Shown piece after piece: positions 33,636 through 38,773 of a stretch of DNA of 38,773 nucleotides; the stretch's first letter is position 1; each line of letters begins with the position of its first letter. Below the pieces are notes generated by a model that did not search any database, was not told the DNA's origin, and saw only the letters and a program-made list of their open reading frames with translations. The stretch is from IMG/VR virus record IMGVR_UViG_3300044630_001396, positions 1 through 38,773 of that record; one strand, written 5' to 3'. The stretch comes from a virus. Position numbers and translations under genes: made by a program.

Positions 33636-34041
33636 TTTCCAACTCCAATATGGTTTCTATTTTTACACGTATTACTTGATTATTTAATGTGGTGCGTAGG
33701 CCTGAATGTAATTGTTTGGGCAAATGATTCAAATCTGCCCAACATACTGTGGCTGACACTGTGGTCAAAAATTCTTGCTCTACTACACATACATATGTTC
33801 CGTATTCAAACCCACGATCTTCTGATAGATACAGCTCGATAGGTACTATACGACCCTGTGAGTATTGAGTCATTAGTGCGTGTGCATCCTCTAAGAGACT
33901 GTTGTTACGCTGAAATGTAGGCACGGTCCATCGATCGTTGTCTAGGATCAGTAGGATTCTACCTGTGGTTTTAGCTAAGAATAATAATCCGGCACGCTGT
34001 TGCATGCAGATACTTATCCGCCTGCTGCTTTGAAGTTCCAT
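33607..34041 (-). CDS. Degenerate Nudix-fold protein
   Basis: A protein of 144 residues if started at 34041, or 132 from the ATG at 34005, which would lie 8 bp past the gp15-like stop; both are possible. AGLLFLAKTTGRILLILDND, WTVPTF and the late WADLNHLPKQLHSGL follow the strand and helix pattern of Nudix proteins. The Nudix box (G-x5-E-x7-REUXEEXGU) is not present: the expected helix reads SLLEDAHALMTQYSQGRI, without the RE and EE pairs. It is therefore unlikely to hydrolyse nucleotides and may be a recruited structural or binding protein. Family call tentative. Confidence 0.5.
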   Translation of the reverse strand: MELQSSRRISICMQQRAGLLFLAKTTGRILLILDNDRWTVPTFQRNNSLLEDAHALMTQYSQGRIVPIELYLSEDRGFEYGTYVCVVEQEFLTTVSATVCWADLNHLPKQLHSGLRTTLNNQVIRVKIETILELENVKSITKVQ

Positions 34042-35591
34042 TCTCCTGGCATATACTCGCCTTCAAACGCCTTGAGCCATTGATCACCGTCCCACTTATA
34101 CTTGATTCCTGTGCGAATATTTTGGATATGAGTGGGGGAGAATGTTTCCCCGGCCATATCGGCAGCTTCTAATGTGTTGTCCACAGGATTCCAAACGGTA
34201 GCCCATGTCTGTCCAGTCCATTCTACAATGGAGTTGGCTATGATAACAGGATCTGTTCCGTCTTGGTTTTCCCAACTTGAGTCGTTGTTGCTGGGATTGC
34301 GCCAAGCCTGTGGTCCTCTGTATGGAATCCGTGTGCTGTCTGCTGGGTTAGAAGGCAGATTAATGTATCCTCCACGATTCTCACTGTTGTTGACATCATC
34401 TAACATTAGGAATCGCAGTCCTAATGGTATCTGTGCATGCGATCCGTATACTTCTAGGGGATTGTACTTGTAAGGATCTATAATGGCGTCCACTGTACCT
34501 CTAGCAGCAATTCCCGGAATTGTGCTGGCTATGTCGTCATTGGCAGGGTATGTGTCTGCATCTAGAGTCACCGTGAGTACAGTAGCGTCTAAAGGGTTGA
34601 TCACAAACGTTCCTACTATTTCAAATCCGCTGAATTTCTTAAACCACACTTCACTGCCCGGTACATATCCGCCTTGTACTTCTAAAATCTTAGCCCACTC
34701 TACAGGCTCACCATTTTTGTATTCACGCTGATCAAGCCCAGTTGATATCACTGCGTCTGTGGGATTCACTATCGTGAGATCATATTGGTTGTCATTGACT
34801 GAACCGGTGTTAGATTTAAACAGCAACACTCGATAACGTCCGTATGTTTTTCCAGCTAATGAAGTGTTAGGCTGTGAAGTATTGTATATGAGATCTGAAA
34901 GATTTAATACTTCACCTTGTTCTGTAAACACATTGGCCACTATGCTCTGTACTATGCCTAGCTTTTTAACCTTGGCTGGTGGTGATATAAATATCGGCAT
35001 TTCAAAATCCATACTGCAGATGTCTATGTCTGATTCTGCACCTTGAGGAATAGTTCTGCTGGAAAAATTAGTGCTGGTCAAATACATGGCACTGAGACTG
35101 GTCCAGTCTATGTAGTTGTCTGTGGTCTGTAGTTCCAGGCTGGGATTAAACAGCACCAATATCTGTTCTAACAATTGCAGTTTTTGATCTGTATTTGAGG
35201 TCCACAGATCGGCTTTCATAGTCAGTTTGAACGGAGTGGGCATGAGTCTTTCAACCGTGTAACTGCCGCCTTGAGCGCCAGCGTATTCTCTAGTACCACT
35301 GGCGTCTGTGAATCTACGTTCTCTTATGTGTATCTTAGATACAAATGTGGGATCACTGAGTCTACTGGTGTCCATTTCGATGCCTGTGATATAGCAGGCA
35401 ATCCTTGGCACAGTGGGCATTTTGTTTTCTGAATTGTCTTTGATCATGCTGGCCACTTGTCTAGTCAAGTCGCCGTACATTACAGGTATCTGTTTCTGCT
35501 CACCGTCCCCGGCTTGATATTTAAATCCAATGAACACACGCATGAATTGTGTAACATAGCGTCTTATCTGTCCGTCATAGTGAAAATCCAT
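34014..35591 (-). CDS. gp15-like tail completion / sheath-stabilising protein, C-terminally extended
   Basis: A 525-residue protein; T4 gp15 is about 270. The N-terminal half matches the gp15 layout: FHYDGQIRRYVTQFMRVF (3-20), IPVMYGD (35-41), PRIACYITGIEMD (62-74), then PTPFKLTMKADLW (118-130) and LLEQILVLFNPSLE (140-153), which correspond to the T4 segments ending in EQILPYFQPH. ISPPAKVKKLG (202-212) closes the conserved part. The C-terminal half has no T4 counterpart and contains a D-G-x-x-W segment, YKWDGDQWLKAF, also seen in the gp14-like protein. gp15 caps the tail tube and sheath at the head-proximal end. It shares a base with the gp14-like gene (35591). Confidence 0.78.
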   Translation of the reverse strand: MDFHYDGQIRRYVTQFMRVFIGFKYQAGDGEQKQIPVMYGDLTRQVASMIKDNSENKMPTVPRIACYITGIEMDTSRLSDPTFVSKIHIRERRFTDASGTREYAGAQGGSYTVERLMPTPFKLTMKADLWTSNTDQKLQLLEQILVLFNPSLELQTTDNYIDWTSLSAMYLTSTNFSSRTIPQGAESDIDICSMDFEMPIFISPPAKVKKLGIVQSIVANVFTEQGEVLNLSDLIYNTSQPNTSLAGKTYGRYRVLLFKSNTGSVNDNQYDLTIVNPTDAVISTGLDQREYKNGEPVEWAKILEVQGGYVPGSEVWFKKFSGFEIVGTFVINPLDATVLTVTLDADTYPANDDIASTIPGIAARGTVDAIIDPYKYNPLEVYGSHAQIPLGLRFLMLDDVNNSENRGGYINLPSNPADSTRIPYRGPQAWRNPSNNDSSWENQDGTDPVIIANSIVEWTGQTWATVWNPVDNTLEAADMAGETFSPTHIQNIRTGIKYKWDGDQWLKAFEGEYMPGEWNFKAAGG

Positions 35592-36985
35592 TATAGGTCT
35601 GCCTCAGGTCTAAGAGCCTTGCTGAGACTCTGCTTTTCTTTGACTGTGTGTCCGTCTATGGTACTCACAGTAGGATTATTAATGAATGTGGCCTTCTGGG
35701 TCTGTCTTACATCTTTGCCTGCAAATGTGCCGGCGGCCACATCGCTGGCTCCAAGATTGCTCATAGTCATGCGCACATTATCTTCAAATTTACGCCATCT
35801 TGCCCCGTCGAATCTAAACAGTCTGTTGGGTAGATAATCTGTTCGCAGTGCAAACTGTCCATTGATAGGATTGTTCGGGAAAGAAATGCCTGCGGTAAAA
35901 GGAGCACCATTAGGAGGCACACCGTCTTCGGTTAGATAGCCATCATATCCATCTCCGTCTGACGTTAATATTACGCTGCTGGCAGTCTGCCCGACATACA
36001 CAGGATTGCCGTCTGTGTCATACAACAGATTACCAGCTTCGTCGGTAGCCTGCGTAGCAGCATCTACTGTGACGTCTGTGGCATCTGTACTGGCCAATTC
36101 TACATCGCCGTCGGCAGTACGTTGCAGTGTGTAGTACTTGCTGGTGTCGTAGCCGCTGCGTGGTGCATCTGCTTCTGCTTGATTTAATACCGCAGCAGTG
36201 ATCTGCATTTCTTTTTCGTAGGTGCTGACTACATCTCTCAGCGTATCAGCTAACGCAAAATAAGTAGTGTTAGGAGGAGCCACACCCGTGACTTCTTGGA
36301 TTACCTGATATTTTTTGCCGTTGGCAGCAAGTACAACATCATTAGGATAGTATGTTACGGTCGAGTTGTAAGTGCCTTTGTAGAATTCTCTGTCTGCGAT
36401 ATCGTCTAAGATCTGCTTGAATTCTTGACTGTCTACTAATGGCTTGCACTTGGCACGATACAGATGTGGGTACCATGTGGCTGAAAATCCTTCTGCTGCT
36501 CTGCTGACTTCTTCAATCACAAAGAAACGTTTCAGCGCAAATGTCAAATCATTAAGAGCATACTCGTCTTTGAGGTGCGGCAGTTCTATAACATCGCCTG
36601 CTATAATTTTACGACCTAATTTTTCTACAGTATCCGTGATGTGGAAAGTGATAAAAATAGTGTCATTCTGCAGGAACAAGCCGAACTGGCTGAGGTTAAA
36701 ATCAATATCAGATATATTGTAGACTCCGCGCATCACATATACATCAGGATCATACTTGCGATCTCTATTTTCTAAAAACAATAGATCCTGTATGTTTGCT
36801 ACATTATCAGTAGTGTAGTTAGGAGTGCTTGGAGTATCGCCCTGTATAGCTGTACCAGGACCTATGTATCTGTGCACCAGCACATCTGTACCGCCAACTT
36901 GGAACATTTCCCAGGCGGATCTATCTATAAAGCGGAAATCGTTGCCCTTTTCGGGACGGTATAAACTGAGTCTTGGCATAGTCAT
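35591..36985 (-). CDS. gp14-like neck protein, C-terminally extended
   Basis: A 464-residue protein; T4 gp14 is about 256. Residues ~65-190 carry the recognisable neck-protein part: DPDVYVMRGVYNISDIDFNL, GRKIIAGDVIELPHLKD (GD at 130-131) and PHLYRAKCKPLVDSQEF (173-189). After it comes a CBM5/12-like module, FYKGTYNSTVTYYPNDVVLA (201-220) with GKKYQVIQ, resembling the tail-fibre repeats, and then FRFDGARWRKFEDN (~390-403). The start has two near ATGs (36985 and 36979) without a clear ribosome-binding site. It is divergent from the gp13-like gene across only 27 bp and shares one base with the gp15-like gene. It probably forms part of the head-tail connector. Confidence 0.72.
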   Translation of the reverse strand: MTMPRLSLYRPEKGNDFRFIDRSAWEMFQVGGTDVLVHRYIGPGTAIQGDTPSTPNYTTDNVANIQDLLFLENRDRKYDPDVYVMRGVYNISDIDFNLSQFGLFLQNDTIFITFHITDTVEKLGRKIIAGDVIELPHLKDEYALNDLTFALKRFFVIEEVSRAAEGFSATWYPHLYRAKCKPLVDSQEFKQILDDIADREFYKGTYNSTVTYYPNDVVLAANGKKYQVIQEVTGVAPPNTTYFALADTLRDVVSTYEKEMQITAAVLNQAEADAPRSGYDTSKYYTLQRTADGDVELASTDATDVTVDAATQATDEAGNLLYDTDGNPVYVGQTASSVILTSDGDGYDGYLTEDGVPPNGAPFTAGISFPNNPINGQFALRTDYLPNRLFRFDGARWRKFEDNVRMTMSNLGASDVAAGTFAGKDVRQTQKATFINNPTVSTIDGHTVKEKQSLSKALRPEADL

Positions 36986-37000
36986 ATATTTACCGCTACG

Positions 37001-37007
37001 ATAAATA
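37001..37007 (+). promoter_or_regulatory. Putative late promoter box (ATAAATA) before the gp13-like gene
   Basis: ATAAATA lies 5 bp before the ATG at 37013 in the 27-bp spacer. T4 late transcription usually starts about 6-7 bp past the box, which would put the first base at or next to the start codon. No ribosome-binding site is present. On the minus strand TAAATA (36987-36992) similarly abuts the gp14-like start. Confidence 0.4.
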
Positions 37008-37012
37008 CTCGT

Positions 37013-37768
37013 ATGAGCACATCAGACCAAGCCAAAAATTCTGTTTACAACTACTGCAAAACCATGCTAGGCGATGGTATGGTAGATGTAGAACTAGATC
37101 CCATCCATTACGACACAGCACTTAATCGTGCTCTAGCAGTTTTCCGCCAGCGTAGCGATAACGCTGTGGAAGAAAGCTATATGTTTTTAACCTTAACTGA
37201 GAGTACCAACGAGTATATATTACCTAAAGAAATACAACAGGTACGTCAAATATTCCGCAGATCAGTGGGCTCGAGAACTGGCAACGGCACAGGCGGTACA
37301 GTATTTGAACCATTTAATTTGGCCTATGCCAATACCTACCTGTTAAGCAGCACTAACATGGGCGGTTTACTAACATATGAATTGTTTAGTCAGTATCAGG
37401 AATTAGTGGGTAAGATGTTTGGTAGCTACATTAATTTTACTTGGAATCCACAAAATCATAAAATTATCATACATCAACGCCCTCGAGGCGAAGAAAGTGT
37501 TATGCTAATGGTGTATAATACCAAGCCAGACTTTGCTATCATAGACGATGTGTATTCTGGACAATGGATCAAGGACTACGCTCTGGCCAACTGCAAGATG
37601 ATGCTAGGACAAGCTCGCAGCAAGTTTGGACAGATTGCAGGACCACAAGGTGGCACACAGCTCAACGGCACAGCACTGATCACAGAAGGCCAAACCGAAA
37701 TAGAAAAACTAATGGAAGATCTCAAAACTGGTATTACTACACAGGGTTGGGGTTGGATAACTGGTTGA
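37013..37768 (+). CDS. gp13-like neck protein
   Basis: A 251-residue protein. The N-terminal half has LGDGMVDVELDPIHYDTALN (20-39) and AVFRQRSDNAVEESYMFLTL, the typical start of T4-like gp13 neck proteins, followed by NEYILPKEIQQVRQIFRRSVG. The centre contains PFNLAYANTYLL and a hydrophobic HKIIIHQRPRGEESVMLMVY strand pair, and the C-terminus WIKDYALANCKMMLGQAR is helical. gp13 joins the head portal to gp14 and the tail; here the gp14 partner is encoded on the opposite strand just upstream. T4 gp13 is longer (~309 residues). No clear ribosome-binding site precedes the ATG. Confidence 0.75.
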   Translation: MSTSDQAKNSVYNYCKTMLGDGMVDVELDPIHYDTALNRALAVFRQRSDNAVEESYMFLTLTESTNEYILPKEIQQVRQIFRRSVGSRTGNGTGGTVFEPFNLAYANTYLLSSTNMGGLLTYELFSQYQELVGKMFGSYINFTWNPQNHKIIIHQRPRGEESVMLMVYNTKPDFAIIDDVYSGQWIKDYALANCKMMLGQARSKFGQIAGPQGGTQLNGTALITEGQTEIEKLMEDLKTGITTQGWGWITG

Positions 37769-37794
37769 CATCTTAATTTCACACATGTTATAAT
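37765..37794 (+). promoter_or_regulatory. Sigma70-type consensus promoter for the dNMP kinase gene
   Basis: TTGACA (37765-37770) and TATAAT (37789-37794), both exact consensus, are spaced by 18 bp, and TGT just before the -10 makes an extended -10. The -35 box contains the stop codon (TGA) of the gp13-like gene. An AAAGGGG ribosome-binding site (37801-37807) and ATG 37815 follow. This suggests host-polymerase, early-type expression of the kinase, separate from the late genes around it. Confidence 0.8.
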
Positions 37795-37814
37795 TGTTCT
37801 AAAGGGGACAATTT

Positions 37815-38471
37815 ATGATCATAGGTGTATGCGGTTTTATAGGCTCGGGCAAAGACACCGTAGCCGACTATCTAGTCAATTTTCACGAATTTCGCAGAGA
37901 AAGTTTTGCTTCGACACTCAAAGACGCTGTAGCCAGTGTGTTTGGATGGGATCGAACTCTGCTGGAAGGACGCACTGCACAGGCTCGTGAGTGGCGAGAA
38001 CAAGTTGATCCTTGGTGGGCAGAACGCTTAGACATGCCTACATTAACTCCTAGATGGGTTCTACAATACTGGGGCACTGAAGTATGTCGTAGATCGTTTC
38101 ACGATGACATATGGATCGCTTCGCTGGAAAACAAGCTTCGTATGAGCAAGGACCATATTGTGATTTCAGACTGTAGATTCCCCAACGAAATCAAATCAAT
38201 TAAAGATGCAGGTGGCCAGATTGTTTGGGTACAACGTGGAGAATTACCTGAGTGGTATGCTGATGCTATCAGTGCTAATCAAGGCAATAACGTAGGTCTT
38301 AATGCCATGAAGATGCGCAAAATACATGCATCAGAATGGGCATGGTTGGGCAGTGAGTTTGACAGCATTGTCAATAACAATGGTACCATCGATGAACTAT
38401 ATCGTCAGAGTGCAGAACTAATAGTCAGCCACAAGATCGCCTTGTCGCCAAGTAATTCCCTCTTTGCCTAA
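37815..38471 (+). CDS. Deoxynucleoside monophosphate kinase (T4 gp1 type)
   Basis: A 218-residue P-loop kinase; T4 gp1 is 241 residues. GFIGSGKDT (7-15) is the Walker A loop that binds ATP. TPRWVLQYWGTEVCR (78-92), FHDDIW (95-100) and SDCRFPNE (118-125) are the family's substrate-binding and nucleotide segments. It converts dNMPs to dNDPs for phage DNA synthesis. Start supported by AAAGGGG 7 bp upstream. Its 3' end overlaps the convergent HNH gene by 54 bp. Confidence 0.9.
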   Translation: MIIGVCGFIGSGKDTVADYLVNFHEFRRESFASTLKDAVASVFGWDRTLLEGRTAQAREWREQVDPWWAERLDMPTLTPRWVLQYWGTEVCRRSFHDDIWIASLENKLRMSKDHIVISDCRFPNEIKSIKDAGGQIVWVQRGELPEWYADAISANQGNNVGLNAMKMRKIHASEWAWLGSEFDSIVNNNGTIDELYRQSAELIVSHKIALSPSNSLFA

Positions 38472-38756
38472 GATAGCAGCACAGTTCAAGCACACGGTTT
38501 TGAGATTATTTGGTCTGCAGTTGTTGAGATTTTCATCTATGTGGAACACCCTAAACACTTCTGTGTGCGGACTTTTGCACCCGCATTTTTCACACACGGT
38601 CTTGGGTTTGTATCCTGCACGTTGCCAACGAGGAATATGCGCACCCGCACCGTGTGATAAACAGATTTCACAGAGTGTTCTATAGTAGGCACGAGAGTCT
38701 TTGTAGTAATTAATGGCTCTAGGTCTCTGTGCGCAGGCCTTGCATAGTGGTCGCAT
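38418..38756 (-). CDS. HNH-type endonuclease-like zinc protein
   Basis: A 112-residue Cys-rich protein. Zinc pairs C5/C8, C29/C32, C55/C58 and C89/C92 are visible. The HNH-type core reads FRVFHIDENLNNC (H72, N78/N79) followed by NNLKTVCLNC. Such short proteins are common in T4-like cyanophages and are annotated as HNH endonucleases; some may bind rather than cut DNA. Start at 38756 has AAAAGGG upstream near the window end. It is convergent with, and overlaps by 54 bp, the dNMP kinase gene. Activity is inferred from motifs. Confidence 0.75.
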   Translation of the reverse strand: MRPLCKACAQRPRAINYYKDSRAYYRTLCEICLSHGAGAHIPRWQRAGYKPKTVCEKCGCKSPHTEVFRVFHIDENLNNCRPNNLKTVCLNCAAILGKEGITWRQGDLVADY

Positions 38757-38773
38757 GTGATATTTACCCTTTT

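Noticed and set aside
33607-34041. Active Nudix hydrolase
   Set aside because: The catalytic REUXEEXGU segment is absent, so only a fold-level relation is claimed.
38464-38685. Plus-strand frame at the right edge
   Set aside because: It is antisense to the Cys-rich HNH-like protein, whose zinc pairs support the minus strand.
1-38773. Bacterial chromosome or prophage segment
   Set aside because: There is no integrase, attachment site or bacterial housekeeping gene; neck, tail, dNMP kinase and late promoters all point to a lytic T4-like phage, although integration cannot be excluded from one window.

Overview
The window reads as part of the genome of a tailed, contractile-tail (T4-like) marine phage. 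The markers are homologues of the T4 neck and tail-completion proteins gp13, gp14 and gp15, a T4 gp1-type dNMP kinase, a phage GroES, very large modular tail-fibre-like proteins, T4-type late promoter boxes, and almost no non-coding DNA. The style resembles T4-like cyanophages and pelagic myophages. The host cannot be settled from this sequence. No tRNA, integrase, IS element or CRISPR array is visible.

Layout. (1) 1-18892, rightward: tail-fibre and virion-surface genes. They include a truncated fibre gene at the left edge, two giant paralogues (1862 and 2509 aa), several ~110-aa virion-like proteins, three tandem C1q-like jelly-roll proteins and one unknown protein. (2) 18913-18938: a perfect palindromic terminator between convergent units. 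(3) 18938-31144, leftward: a compact 15-gene apparent operon headed by groES. It carries eight putative 2-oxoglutarate/Fe(II) oxygenases, three flavin-dependent tryptophan-halogenase-type proteins and three related proteins of unknown function. (4) 31276-33360, rightward: a 694-aa fibre-like protein with a collagen-like stretch and a C-terminal cupredoxin-like domain. (5) 33357-36985, leftward: gp14-like and gp15-like proteins, a degenerate Nudix-like protein and a small helical protein. (6) 37013-38471, rightward: gp13-like neck protein and dNMP kinase. (7) 38418-38756, leftward: an HNH/zinc-ribbon protein.

The most unusual part is region 3. Its genes overlap by 1-4 bases or sit a few bases apart. 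Two gaps are larger: 37 bp before the third halogenase and 41 bp before the second. Transcription probably starts at a T4-type late box upstream of groES, possibly helped by a sigma70-like promoter, with an internal late-like box before the second halogenase. The three halogenases keep the FAD-binding glycine motif, the active-site lysine, the WxWxIP signature and the EPLE(S/A)T motif. Most of the oxygenases keep recognisable metal-binding residues. This looks like a late-expressed tailoring cassette that hydroxylates and halogenates a peptide, protein or small molecule. The substrate is unknown. Because the cassette is embedded among tail genes rich in repeated Trp/Tyr modules, virion proteins are a testable candidate substrate, but nothing in the sequence proves this.
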